From assembly GCA_033782935.1 (NCBI GenBank), contig JAWQEG010001318.1, positions 124,001 to 188,000 on the forward strand: a stretch of 64,000 nucleotides of DNA, read 5' to 3'. Below are positions 51,350-64,000 of this stretch, in pieces; within the stretch, counting starts at the first letter, position 1; each line of letters begins with the position of its first letter. The notes beneath the pieces were generated by a model that saw only the letters and a list, made by a program, of their open reading frames with translations, had not been told where the DNA came from and ran no database searches. Origin of the DNA: Petrolisthes cinctipes. Taxonomy: Eukaryota; Arthropoda; Malacostraca; Decapoda; Porcellanidae. A program made the position numbers and the translations under genes.

Positions 51350-52060
51350 CATCATCTCTCTCATTCACTTACTCCTTTCCTTTCATTATCACTTCCTCTT
51401 TGCACCTCCATCCATCCACTTCATTTTCCTGTCTATCTTCTTTACACATCATTGTCATCATCTCACTTACTCCCTTCCTTCATTCTTTAATCACTTCCTC
51501 CTTCCACCTCTTTTTTTGACTACCTTCTTTACACATCATCATCTCCCTTCCTTCCTTCCTTCCTTCTTTTATCACTTCCTATTTGCACCTCACTTTTTTG
51601 CCTACCTTCTTTCCACATCTTTTATTATTCCATCTTCTCCCTTGACCTCAGCTTCATCAACTTCCTCCCATCCGTCCATCTCAACCACCTGCCTGCCTGC
51701 CTGCCTCCTTTACACATCTTAGTCATCTCAATTGCTCCCTCCTCAACTTCATTACTTCCTCTTGACACATCCTTCAACACCTCGCCTTCCTGTCTTCTTC
51801 CTTTACATATCTTTATCACCTCGCTCGCTCCTCTGTTTTTTCCTTCATTACATTTAACACTCTTTCCATCTCCCATATTTCCATCCTATAATAATAACCT
51901 CCTTTTCCATCCTTTCATGTTATCTCTCCCTCTGTGGTTCCATCTATCCTTTCCCTCAAACAACTGTTCATCCTTCCCTCATTCCGTTCTTCATATCGAC
52001 TATTCCTTACCTTTTTAATCTCTCTCTCTCCCTCTCTCTTCCAATATTTCAACTATAACT
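51350..52060. repeat. pyrimidine-rich block
   Basis: C+T-biased plus strand with TTCCTTCC runs and recurring TTTACACATC words (51425-51435, 51528-51540, 51709-51720), suggesting a decayed ~100-bp unit. Confidence 0.65.
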
Positions 52061-52392
52061 TGGTAATCTATATTAATATTTGTGACTGTCGTATGTGACT
52101 ATGTCTGTTATAGCTGACCAAACCAGTGGACCAAACTGCACCAAAATTGAACTATATGAGTAACTTTTCAAGAGGAATGTTTTTAGTATGGCCCTGTTGA
52201 CCTCCGAGGCCGTCCGAGGTCACCAGAGGCTGATCATACGCGTGTAAAGTGAGAGCGAAGGGAACATCAGGCGGGCCCAGTGAGCAAGCCTGCCGCCAGG
52301 CGCTAGCCGGCTGGTAACCCAATAAAACCTCCAATTCTCAGCCCCCCTCCCCTCCCCCACACCTCCATCTCTTCCCAACAAATGAAGGATAA

Positions 52393-52510
<118 letters not shown>

Positions 52511-52797
52511 CATAGCGTGCAGGTAAGAGGGAAGAGGATGGGTGGGTGTGTGGGTTATGAATTGGCGCCACTTCGTTCAGGTAAGGAGGGAGGGAGTGAA
52601 GGAGGGGACAACTCATACCTACCCTATATATATTAACACCACCTGTCTCCATCACAATCCCCTTCCTATACATATATCATCATCATCATGTACTTCTTCC
52701 TTGTTCTACTTCTGTACACTACAAACTACAATGAACACTTATCCCTGGTAATATTATAAGTGTATAGTGTGTCTCCGTGATGTGGCTGTCAGGGCCT

Positions 52798-52923
52798 TAT
52801 GCAAGAATATTCATGGTGTTGACGATGGCGTGGTACCGGTACGATGACTCCATAGACACACTAGAACGCCATCGTACCGTACTGGAACCACGCTATCAGT
52901 AACACCCCAGATATTCTTGCATA
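52798..52923. mobile_element. TATGCAAGAA-ended foldback, copy 2
   Basis: A 126-bp element. TATGCAAGAATAT opens it and its exact reverse complement closes it (52911-52923). The inner arms share GGTGTT, GAT-GCGTGGT and GTACGATGG. It is the same family as 47973-48069. Confidence 0.8.
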
Positions 52924-53039
52924 CCATCCTCAGTGTCAAGGTCAACCTCCCTCCTTCTCCTCCCGTGGCACCCCGTGGTGAGAGTCATGACGTCACCACA
53001 CTTATACTCTACTACACTACACTACACTACACCCGTCCT

Positions 53040-53295
53040 AACCGTCACAACCAACACTAACACCACAGCCACTCCCTCCATCCCTTACCTCCCCTTCCCA
53101 ATACTACAACCAATACTAACACCCAGCCACTCCCTCCCTCCCCATTACTACAACCAACACCAACACCCAGCCACTCCCTCCCTCCCCTCCCCAATACTAC
53201 AACCCAGCCACTCCCTCCCTCCTTTACCTCCTCTCCCCAATACTACAACCCCAGCCACTCCCTCCCTAACTCCCCTCCCCTCCCCAATACTACCT
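53040..53295 (+). repeat. CCA/CCCTCC-rich minisatellite
   Basis: Units of AATACTACAACC plus CAGCCACTCCCTCCCTCC recur four to five times with 40-60-bp spacing. Confidence 0.85.
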
Positions 53296-53574
53296 TCACG
53301 GTTAAATTATCAACAAGGTTAGCCCCCACCGTTAACTTTATACATGTATGTACTGTAAGTATGTATGTACTGTATTTATAGATGTGTGTATATATACGAG
53401 GTGTGATCATTCGAATTCAGATGTAAGAGTGTTATAAAAAAAAATAGAAACTAACAATTGTATCCATAGATGAATTTCAGCCAAGGATAGTTATGAAGTC
53501 AGTCTGGTCACGCACACCACATCGTCCACAAAGCTTTATGATTTCCCTTGGAGTATAACATCAATACTGCTTTG

Positions 53575-53965
53575 TTTTAGAGTACACGAGGAGGTAGTAG
53601 TGAGGGGTAAGGAGAGTAGCGTACACGATAAGGAAGTGGATTAAAAAGAGGATTTGACGAGGAAGGAGTGGGAGTAAAGGAGAATGTGAGGAGGAAGGAA
53701 TGGAGGTAAGGAGAGTACACGAGGAGGAAGGAGTGAGGTATGAAGAGTAGCCTATTCGAGGAGGAAGGAGTGGGGTAAGGAAAGTGTAGGCTATATGAGG
53801 AGGGAGTGAGGGTAAGGAGAGTACCATACAAGAGGAGGGAGTGGGAGTAAGGAGAGTACCATACAAGAGGAGGGAGTGGGAGTAAGGAGAGTACCATACA
53901 CGAGGAGGGAGTGGGGGATAAGGAGAGTATATAAGAAGGAAGGAGTGGGGAGGTAAGGGTGAGGT
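53575..53965 (+). repeat. 35-bp purine-rich minisatellite
   Basis: Units with AAGGAGAGTACCATACAAGA and GGAGGGAGTGGGAGT have an exact 35-bp period at 53821, 53856 and 53891, and are more diverged upstream. Minus-strand open frames of 136-166 codons result. Confidence 0.92.
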
Positions 53966-54019
53966 AAGCAATGCGAGTTGAAGGTGTGAGAGTCAGGAGG
54001 GTAACTTTATGTTGAGACC

Positions 54020-54620
54020 GATACTCTGACACACCTTCACTCTCCAGTCTCCCTCCACCTACACTCACGGCCTTCACTCTTCCTCCCCCTCACTTCAGTA
54101 TTTAGGTCCAGGCAACAACATGCAATACTAACACACCTTCAATCTCCATCCACCTCCACTCCTCCTCCCCTCACTTCAGTATTTAGGTCCAGGCAACAAC
54201 ATGCAATACTAACACACCTTCAATCTCCATCCACCTACACTCCTCCTCCCCTCACTTTAGTATTTAGGTCCAGGCAACAACATGCAATACTGACACACCT
54301 TCAATCTCCAACCACCTACACTCCTCCTCCCCTCACTTCAGTATTTAGGTCCAGACAACAACATTCAACATATATATAACACTGACACACCTTCACAATC
54401 CATCCACCTACACTCCTCCTCCCTTCACTTCAGTATTTAGGTCCAGACAACAACATTCAACATATATATAACACTGACACACCATCACTGCCTCTCCCTG
54501 TAGTATCTAGGTTGAGGAAACATTAGATATACTTGAAAACTGATACACCTTCACTACATCTCCTTGTATTATCTATTTAGGTTGAGGAAACATTTGACAT
54601 GCTTGCACTGTAATACCTCA
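54020..54620 (+). repeat. 81-92-bp minisatellite
   Basis: TTTAGGTCCAGGCAACAACA-type words start at 54101, 54182, 54263, 54344 and 54436 (periods 81, 81, 81, 92). Each unit also has ACACACCTTCAATCTCCATC and CACTCCTCCTCCC. The fourth and fifth units gain ACATATATATAACAC. Two more diverged units with GGTTGAGGAAACAT follow to about 54605. Confidence 0.95.
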
Positions 54621-55030
54621 CTGTACTATACAATACACACCACGTCGGTTCCTAATCTTCACCATTATACATACCATCTATTCATCACACCTCACCACAG
54701 ACATCTCCCAGCACACCATCGCTCTCACTACACCTCACCACTCTCACTGATCCCCAACAAAAAATTCCCCGACCCAAACCGCTCTTATCACTAGCACTAT
54801 ATATTATATAGTCTCACCAAACCTCACATGACACCACATCCCTTCACCATATCTCAACAAACACCACACCTCACTAAACCAACACAAAACATTACACTCT
54901 TCACTATACCTCCACAAATCCCCCCATAACACAATACCTTACAAGTTTCCCAACACCACACTCATTCACCATTACAATCCATCTACTCCCACACTTCACC
55001 ACCAAAACCACTACTTCTCACCACCTCACA
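54620..55030. repeat. C/A-rich low-complexity block
   Basis: Plus strand poor in G with CACCAC, CCTCAC and ACACCA words. Probably decayed simple repeat. Confidence 0.55.
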
Positions 55031-56680
55031 CTACGGTATAACAATGTGCCGAGACTCAACATGCTATCATCAACAGCAGCAGCATAAGTGAAGCAGTCTG
55101 ACGTGACCACCACAGTGTGAATACTAAGAAAGGCGAGATGCAACGGAGCAGAATATCTTGGACAATAATACCGAGTAATATATATTATTCTCCCTCCTCT
55201 TTCCCCCCTCTTTATGCAGGTCAAGGTAAAACGCCGCCAATCTTCATTTTTAACATCTCAGGAGCTATAATAATAATAATAAAGTGTAAGTGTGCTATAA
55301 CTAAAAATACAAATGGTAATAAATTAACTTTCTGAAAATAGTAAAACGTCATCCAATTGTATATATATTATTTTCAACATCTCATCTCATCTCCCAAGTT
55401 TCAATCCTTACTGACGTCCATCCTGATGCCTCTCGTTTTGCCCTAAAATTGAAACCACCTTAATTCTACCCTCTCCAGACATCTATGTTTTTTCTCCACC
55501 TCCTCCAATCCATTCTAACACTTCTTTTGTCGTACCTCTCCCCCCTCCGTCATCATAATTATACCCCCCCCCCCACACACACACAACCCTACCGTCTTGC
55601 CTACTACTAGTATGTCACGCCTCACTCACCTCTCATAAAGCTCTCCCTTACCTTCTCCGGCAGTACAACAATCTTTGTTCACCACCACATACCGGTGTTT
55701 TCATCAACTTGTAAAACAATCTCCACCTCCTACAATTTGAACCTGTGAATAAGCTACTGGATCCTACACTTTTCCCAACTACAAGAATATTTACCTACGT
55801 AACGCACAGTTGGGGAACAAAGTATCTGGACACTGGTGGCAGCTTGACAACCCAAAGAGTACACATAAAAGTAGTAGACAAAATGTTCATGAATGAATAC
55901 ATTAATATTGGTATAGGTCTACCAATCATGATCTTTGCCTACTACAACTCACGTACTTCCTCTTGGAGCTGTAGCCAGAAGCAGTTCAATAGTGTTCAAA
56001 TGATTTACTCCTCGACTGTACACACTGTACGTTAATGATCCAGGGAAGTAAGATTTTATTTACCATAATTAAACGAGACAGAATTAAGATTAAGTGAGAT
56101 AAAACAGTACATTAATATTGATAATTCAGAGAGATCAGGTTCTGCCACCACATCTTACTGTACTGTATATTGACAACCATAGCTTTACGTTGTCTGACAA
56201 AAGTGGTGTACTTTAATCATATAAACATTTGGTGCTTGTTAAGTACTACCATCTTCGATATTTTTCAGTGTTTCAAATTTACCGTAGTTCAAGAGTGGAA
56301 AGTTTGTTACACGTTTGCCAGCAGAGCTAAATGTGTCTAATGTTCTAATATCATTTAGCTAATGAACCATTTCTCGAAATATATATTCAATAAAAATTGG
56401 TTGAGAATATGACTGCACCTGATTTTCTATGTATAGTTCATCAAAAGCATAAGTTTTAAATAAAATTAATTATAACTGGCGACTGGAACTCACCTTCAGA
56501 AAATTAATTACCTTTACGTAAATGTTGAGAATAATTTTCTGACTCATACTAATTAAATAAATAATAAATATTTTCATTACTGAATCTGCAGTCAAGCTTA
56601 GTATCATAATACTGTATAGACGATAGTTTTCATTTACCTTGTAAGAAAAATTATGGAGTAATTTCCTGTGTTAGGTTTCA
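55030..56680. other. AT-rich unique stretch, no gene seen
   Basis: Unique sequence. The frame 55745-56035 (96 codons) is unrecognised. Confidence 0.4.
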
Positions 56681-56699
56681 GGGTCTTCCTTCCCCCCCT

Positions 56700-57660
56700 C
56701 CTCCCCCTTCATTATCCATACATGTCACCCCATACTTCACTCTCCCCTCCTTCCCCTCTACTCTCCTGTTACCCTACAAACTCCCCCAGTGTTGTCCAGT
56801 CTTGTTCCTTCCTCCCACCCCATACTTCACTCTCCCCTCCTTCCCCTCTCCTCTCCTGTTACCCTACAAACTCCCCCAGTGTTGTCCAGTCTTGTTCCTT
56901 CCTCCCCTGTCCGTCTGTTCCTTCCCCTCTCCTCTCCTGTTACCCTACAAACTCCCCCAGTGTTGTCCAGTCTTGTTCCTTCCTCCCCTGTCCGTCTGTT
57001 CCTTCCCCTCTCCTCTCCTGTTACCCTACAAACTCCCCCAGTGTTGTCCAGTCTTGTTCCTTCCTCCCCTGTCCGTCTGTTCCTTCCCCTCTCCTCTCCT
57101 GTTACCCTACAAACTCCCCCAGTGTTGTCCAGTCTTGTTCCTTCCTCCCCTGTCCGTCTGTTCCTTCCCCTCTCCTCTCCTGTTACCCTACAAACTCCCC
57201 CAGTGTTGTCCAGTCTTGTTCCTTCCTCCCCTGTCCGTCTGTTCCTTCCCCTCTCCTCTCCTGTTACCCTACAAACTCCCCCAGTGTTGTCCAGTCTTGT
57301 TCCTTCCTCCCCTGTCCGTCTGTTCCTTCCCCTCTCCTCTCCTGTTACCCTACAAACTCCCCCAGTGTTGTCCAGTCTTGTTCCTTCCTCCCCTGTCCGT
57401 CTGTTCCTTCCCCTCTCCTCTCCTGTTACCCTACAAACTCCCCCAGTGTTGTCCAGTCTTGTTCCTTCCTCCCCTGTCCGTCTGTTCCTTCCCCTCTCCT
57501 CTCCTGTTACCCTACAAACTCCCCCAGTGTTGTCCAGTCTTGTTCCTTCCCCTCTACTCTCCTGTTACCCTACAAACTCCCCCAGTGTTGTCCAGTCTTG
57601 TTCCTTCCTCCCCTGTCCGTCTGTTCCTTCCCCTCTTCCCCCTTGCCATTTCCCATTAAT
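56700..57660 (+). repeat. 81-bp minisatellite, eleven units, very homogeneous
   Basis: The marker GTTGTCCAGTCTTGTTCCTT occurs at 56791, 56881, 56962, 57043, 57124, 57205, 57286, 57367, 57448, 57529 and 57587. Eight consecutive spacings are exactly 81 bp with nearly identical units; the first is 90 and the last 58 (a 23-bp deletion). As 81 is divisible by three and the unit lacks plus-strand stops, all three plus frames stay open (369, 342 and 285 codons). Low-complexity Ser/Pro/Leu/Val composition and equal openness of all frames argue against coding. Confidence 0.97.
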
Positions 57661-59587
57661 TTTCTTGACACCTTACTCCTCTCCCATGACACACCCCTTC
57701 CCTCTCTTACACCTGCCTTCCAACAATACACACACACGCACATACACACAAACACAATCGCGCGCACGCACCGATAACCTCCCTCTTCACACACACACTA
57801 ACTGGGTAGCACACTAACTTTACCACGCCCCTCACGTAATGACAACACCTCCCCAGAACACACACACACGCGCAATGGGAGAAGGGGTGGGGGGGCGATA
57901 GTCCAAAATACACACTGGTCTCTCTCTCATATATACACACGACTCCACACAGTGCTAAGCCACGACCCTGCTCAACCTCCTACAGACATGAGCAGTTCAA
58001 CCATAGGAAATAATGCTATAGTACCGGTACGTAAAACACAGTAAACTAAAAGAAATACTTGGGATAGTACAGCTTGGACCATCCTATATTTCTATTCCTA
58101 CAGATATATCCAGACGTTTTTGTGAGCAACAAGTACATAAGATTTCTGCAATCTCTGCATCCCAAATCATCCTGTTGACATAATACATTCATTCATTCAT
58201 AGATCTCAGCAGGAGTGGTGACTATCTTTGTAAGTCCTCTTTGGCCAACTACAGTATTCATGCTAATGTGATATTTGCAAGTTACGGTAAATGTCAAGCT
58301 TAGCCTGACTGAAACACCCACACCCTGTATCCGGGAACACACACACACACGTAACTACACCAAGAGAATGTCAGTGTTGAACCAAATTGATATAATACTG
58401 TTACACTTATCAATTTAACGTATATCACAAGTCAAACGAAATGGACATTCGGCATTTTTGCCTGGTCCCACCAAATTTTAATCACTTCAAGGAATCACAA
58501 TAACCAATCACCCTACAAAGTTTGAATGACATTATAGAATGTTTTTTAGATAACTTGTCAGCTAATCAACAAGCACAAACAAACGAGTGAAAACATACTG
58601 GTTGCTTACGAAGGTAACAAGAGAAGGAGGTTTAACCTGACAGACAGATACAGTTATCTCCATGTTGTTTGCACTTTGAGAAAACAGTGAAAAAAATATT
58701 ACCCTCCTTTCTTGAGCAGATGCAATCAAGAGGTTATGGCCCTATGAACGACGAGACTAGTCTTAAATATATATACTTACTGTTCACTAATAATATCTCA
58801 GAGAGGAAGTAAAAAAAGGGGCACCACGGCTGATAAGCCCTCAAACAGGCTCATAAAAAGATAACACGATTAGCCGCTCTGGACAAACACAGGAAGGCTT
58901 AGAATGGAACCCACTGGCTTCCGGCACAGGTGATGGGGTGAACCCGGTCTGTTGGCAACCACCGTCACTACTTTCAGGCAACAATAAAACATTGTGGAAG
59001 CTAATGGTTTTAATAGCATCCTAACGTCAGAGACAACCTTCATATGGAAAAACTAATACTGACAGTGGTTTATATATAGCTTATTTTCTAGCATTATCAT
59101 CTGAAGAAACTGGCAAATAATAAAGCCTGACTATATTAAAGACAAAACACTTTGATTCCCTGGAGAAACAGCAGTATTCTATAATATTATGGTTTAGCTT
59201 CATTAAATGTAAATTTGGATTGAGATGCGACAGATAATATATATCCTATAAATATCTTTATACCATCAAGGATAATAATCATAAGCCATTTAGTAACAAC
59301 ACATACAATGAACAAAATAAAGTATTCTTATAAATGATACCACAATCTTGTAAAGCAACAATGATTTATATTTACGAATAAGGAAACCTAGCAACGTCAG
59401 GGAAATCACAGTAATCAATGATGATTTGCAAAGCCAGCAACATCAATAGCAATCAGTCAATCACCGCAAAATCAAATGATGCAGAAACATTATGTGTGGT
59501 ACAATAACCTGGCAACATCGTGCACTAGACAGCCACATGAGTCAGAAAATATTGATTTGTGATATGCAATGTGAAGACAATGAGAAA

Positions 59588-59590
<3 letters not shown>
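57660..59590. other. mostly unique stretch, no gene seen
   Basis: CA-rich with short GCGC words at 57.73-57.9 kb, then AT-rich unique DNA. No supported gene. Confidence 0.4.

Positions 59591-59592
<2 letters not shown>

Positions 59593-59647
<55 letters not shown>
59593..59647. repeat. (TA)n microsatellite
   Basis: About 27 TA units. Confidence 0.97.
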
Positions 59648-59650
<3 letters not shown>

Positions 59651-60808
59651 AGATTACATACTGTATATGCCACAAAAATTTCCAACACATTTGTTCAAGC
59701 AATTTATATTCCCTACGCTTCACTACTTAGAGACACTCTCTCCTCTTAGCAAATCGACACGTACAAAACCAATCAGAACTGTGCTGTTGAATTAGACCAA
59801 TCAACTAGAAATACCAATATAAACAGGTAAACAGACAATTGCTCCTTTCACAAAATACACAAGTCAGCGTACGAGAGATTCTTGTGTACAATTCATATTT
59901 GTCTGAAAACGTATTCTAAATGACTAAAGGTTATCGTATCCATTATGAAAATACCGACCAATATTCACAACTGTATAAAGCAAGAACAAAGCAACACGTT
60001 GTACAGATCATTTTCACATCAAATTTGTAAAGAAGATGCAAATTTAAATGTTGTAGCGACTGTGTACGCTCCAGAGACATTGATTTTTCCCGCTAAATGT
60101 AAAACGTAAATATAAAACTTATATCAATCACAATCCTCTACCAATTCACGATCTCCTTAGTGCAATTTGTGTCCAGCATTACCCAACCACACAGCACTCC
60201 ACGAGACCGGACCTTGCTATCACTTTCGGCCTGGTTACTTAAGGAGGAGACATTTGAAGTGAAAAGTTCCCATAGAGTTGGACCCAATATAAGGTACTAT
60301 AAACCCACTTGTGCACTACCGAGTCTGAATCACAGTGTTAACAAAAAAGGGCAGGCCAAATTTGGGAGGGAGGGATGGACATCTTAAATAATTAGGGATA
60401 GTATGAGGAAAGATACAGTCAATTGTTATTACTGGATAAGGAAAGGGAAATAAGGAATGTGCACACTTCCACATCAAGGAACAACACTACAATTATATAA
60501 TTCTCTCTATATAATTTCATATACTGTATATCTCTATCTATACCTAAATTATATCTATATAGCCTATATGCCTGTAGGCATTTAGCCTAGTTCTGTACCA
60601 TACCAAATATTTTCTTGTGTACAGTATCTACCTAGAAACGTAGAAAATATTAAGCATTACATAATATTCGATGACCACCAGGATCAGAACTCTGTGCCCA
60701 AGAATGGGACTTCCATCCAAAGATCACTGACCCGTGGCTTTAAAACCTATCAAAGACAGACACTGATAATTTGCCTATGTTACTTCATGGAAAGTTTTAC
60801 GTACCGGT

Positions 60809-61006
60809 AGCAGAAGACATGAAAATGTTACTAAGTGTTTCCAAGACAACCGTGTAGGTCTATGTGTACAAGTGGGGTTCACAGTGGGTGTAGTAACCAT
60901 GTGCTAGCAGAAGACATTAAAATGTTACTAAGTGTTTCCAAGGCAGCCGTGTGTGTAGGTCTATGTGTACAAGTGGGGTTCACAGAGGTTGTAACAACCA
61001 TGTGCG
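60809..61006 (+). repeat. tandem duplication, ~97-bp unit
   Basis: AGCAGAAGACAT, AAATGTTACTAAGTGTTTCC and GTCTATGTGTACAAGTGGGG occur in both copies, with an initial offset of 97 bp. The second copy gained a GTGT in the middle. The open frame 60835-61083 spans it and is not convincing. Confidence 0.88.
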
Positions 61007-61099
61007 CGCACGCGTTTGAACTGAACATAAATCATAGGCGGTCAGAACAAATTGGAGGCAGCCGCTATAATTATCTTCAATGACTTTAAGAGCTCCTTC

Positions 61100-64000
61100 A
61101 CCCCAGCTGGTAGGCCGAGATCAACACACTCTTCCTACCTTGGGCCTCACCTAAATAACCCATGACGTTTTCCCTTACAAACTAGATCCTCCAGGTAACG
61201 TTAGTCCAGCAAAATTCTACTCAATATTGTAGGCTGTTTTTTATACATAAACTAAAATAATGTGTCTCTGGACAGTAGGGTGTCCCTCGTAGGAAATTTG
61301 TTAAACCAACGAAAAATTAAAAAAATATCTCATATTCTTCAAAGATTACATCATACTTATTCATATCTTTTTCTCTCTCTTTCTTTGCCTCACACAGAGC
61401 AAAGCTATATAGCACAGTTTTTAATTAACATAACGGTAGTTCTACAGGCAGCATTATTCACGGTGTGTTTCATGTTCCTCTCCATTAGGCCTTGGAAATC
61501 ATTCTTGTAAATTCCAAGTACCGTACCTGGTTTAATACATCCATCACATGTTACTGTCAGTTTGGATTCACATAATCAATTACAAAATTCTATCGTGAGG
61601 CACCAGGAAAAGAATATGGTGGATTTTATTGAAGTACAGAGATCACGCGTTACATTGATCTCGACATTCTCCCAGACACATCAATTAAATATTTTCCGGA
61701 GTAGCCTGCAGTAGGCAAAAATATAGTTAAGTCTGTAATACAGAGTAATAACATAATTGTCACCATATAAAATGTTGTATATGTAGTCATTTTAACCTTC
61801 TTTTTATATAAAGACAAAATTACAAGAAAAAACATTCCTCGACCTCTTCTTACCGAAAGTATACACGTTCAGCATTGCGGAAATTCTTTCAAAAATTGAA
61901 GGAAGATAATTATTTCTGATGGGAATTTTACACTTAACATTTAATACAACGGCATTCCTGTTCAGGACAACGTATTAAGTATTTCTGAGCGTGTGTAGGT
62001 ATAACTGTACTGGTACAGTTCTTTGTTGTGTGTGTAGGTGTCAGTTTTTTTTTAAGTTTACGTTAAAGATTTATCACCGAGGAGAGCAAAATTATTGAAT
62101 GTTTACCACGATGGATTGGGTGGAATGGAAATTATTGTGCTTTCTGTATATTGAAGGTGGACGTGTAAAAGAAAAACAAAGTACAGGTAGAAAGGGTGTA
62201 GATAAAGGTAGAATGGAGAACCAAGAAAGAGGGTAGGAAAATATGAAAGGGATGTGGGATGTAATGGTAGAAAGGGGCAGGTAGAGATTAAATAAAGAAG
62301 GAGGTGGTGCGGGGTGTTAAGAGTGGACCACACGTCATAAAAAAAGATGTTGACAACCAAAAGTCGAGTCACAACATTCTCAGCGATGTAAAGTTCTCCA
62401 TATCCAACACATTGCAGAATTATATGAAATTCATTATAACATATTTTGCGAAAAAGCTAATTACTTGCATTCCTGTAATATTTATCCCACCTACGATAAA
62501 ATAAAGACAGAAAGAATCTATGTATTCATCCAACAAATGGTTTTACCGGTATATCGAAATTAATGTTAAATATTTTATTCAATGGTATCGTATTTTCGGA
62601 ATAGAAGGAAGTATAAATAGCTATAATGTTAACTTTAAATAACATCGAATTACAAAATGATTTTTTCCAACATAAAAATATATACCTCTCTCAATCACAC
62701 GTTCTCTGCAGTTAATTTAATTAAAAATTTCTCATCTCAATTAAATTGAAAATTTAAAAAGTAATCACCTGACAAACCATTACTTTTTGCCATTCTCACA
62801 CCGATAACCACGGAACACACTCTCCTCCATGACCCCTGACGTCACCTCCAAACAAGATAACTTGACACAAAAAACACTTAGAAAACTCATCTGTAGTCAT
62901 TACACAACGTTTTAATACACTGTACCCATGATACTTCACCAAAAAAAAAAAAAACAATGCTATAAACCTGATGAACAGGAGATATATATAGCTTTGGTCT
63001 TTCTTGGACGGTTTCTAATAAATTTTCAGAGTCTGAAGATAAATTCAACTGAGTGTTTTCTTCAGATTTCATAATTATTAAGTTTACTGAACAAGAAACA
63101 CTAAAGTGTAGTTTAAACATTACACTGGCAATATCTTACAACGCACTGATTCAAGGAATAACATACTCATGAAGAAAATTAATCGATACAACCTTCATAA
63201 AGAATAAAAAAAATCTTCACTTTCCTTACAGAAGAATTGAAGGGGTTGTACCCATAGGAGCACCTACAGTAGGCCTACACTATCATCAAAATACAAACAC
63301 ACACTGCTCCTCTAGTGGTCAATAATGTTTATAATCAAGTTTGGAATAGAAGACGAACCGGAATAAGACAAACAAACACCTAATATTTTACTAAAGACTT
63401 AAAGAATGATCCAACCTCGGTCGATCGAATTTACAGCTGATTTGTACTACGGTACTTTATAAAAATCAGCGTTCTGTAAAATATTAACCTGACACTGTAC
63501 TCTACAATGAATTTAAAAACTGAACTACAGCATCTCATGTTATTGTTGCCCTGCGTGACAGATGTGGTGAGTGTGGGTGGATAAGGAACCGTGTACTGAC
63601 TGACAGGGGAAGCTTTAATAATTGTGTGAATGGGAATGAACCGGACCACATAAACATCACCCATCTATAGGAGCTACTGTACTTAGAAATTAGTCCCAAC
63701 TTACCATTGTATCATCAGCAGAGAAGAGAAGACTCAGAGAAGGTGGTGTAGGCGGTGGTGCAGTAGTGGTGGGTAGCGGTGACCAAGTATATCATCCCTC
63801 CTCACTCACTCTTCTTCTTCTTCCTCTTCCTCCACTACCACAACATTCAACAACACCCACAAGTTATTCTAAGGCACTCTCGGTAACAAACACCTTCTAA
63901 TAAATATGGGAAAATCGAATTGTGATTGCAGTAAGATTTCTTTGTGTTAATAAAAGGGAACGGGTTGTGTTGAGATTTTACTACCAGCGCAAACCACCCC
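61100..64000. other. AT-rich unique stretch, no gene seen
   Basis: Unique, AT-rich, with a short purine/GGTAG-rich piece at 62140-62310, a poly-A at 62940-62954 and a CTTCTT run near 63810. Short open frames (77-89 codons) resemble nothing I know. Confidence 0.4.

Noticed and set aside
56668..57817. Overlapping 369-, 342- and 285-codon plus-strand open frames as a repetitive protein gene
   Set aside because: All three frames are equally open because the 81-bp unit contains no plus-strand stops. Composition is low-complexity and there is no sign of frame-specific constraint.

Overview
This window looks like intergenic or intronic nuclear DNA from an invertebrate animal. The sequence shows very dense, long AG and AC microsatellites, kilobase-scale purine- or pyrimidine-skewed blocks, many minisatellites and several families of short inverted-repeat transposons. 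A decapod crustacean is my best guess, but that is inference from genome style, because no conserved gene was found to anchor taxonomy. No bacterial gene organisation is present. I could not support any protein-coding gene: the long open frames are translations of simple or tandem repeats, and the remaining short ones resemble no family I recognise. I saw no rRNA, intact tRNA or CRISPR array.

Layout. 0-9 kb: degenerate ~96-bp repeats, a poly-T tract, pyrimidine-rich blocks, a foldback element enclosing a tRNA-like (SINE-type) sequence (3.36-3.78 kb), a 127-bp (TG)n, a (CCA)-based minisatellite, and two members of a TTAA-flanked MITE family, one split by a second nested element (7.85-8.19 kb). 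9-20 kb: skewed DNA, a 138-bp tandem duplication, two adjacent Tc1/mariner-like MITEs (14.05-14.43 kb) and four more TTAA MITEs. 20-30 kb: an AGG minisatellite, a cluster of three TGACGTCA palindromes, two more TTAA MITEs, pyrimidine blocks and a (GGT)n tract. 30-40 kb: microsatellites, a 31-bp and a 25-bp minisatellite, a 73-bp miniature Tc1-like hairpin (33.97 kb), and 43-bp and 40-bp pyrimidine minisatellites. 40-53 kb: unique AT-rich DNA with SINE-like fragments, a run of five (GA)n arrays, a ninth TTAA MITE copy, and two copies of a separate TATGCAAGAA-ended foldback family. 53-58 kb: three minisatellites with 35-bp, ~81-bp and highly homogeneous 81-bp units. 58-64 kb: mostly unique AT-rich sequence with a (TA)n and a 97-bp duplication.

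The most interesting content is the foldback/MITE landscape: nine copies of one ~165-bp TTAA-flanked family that fall into pairs of subfamilies, a nested insertion inside one of them, a second two-copy family, and tiny Tc1/mariner-type elements. The 81-bp array, open in three frames, is the most deceptive feature because it mimics a long gene.
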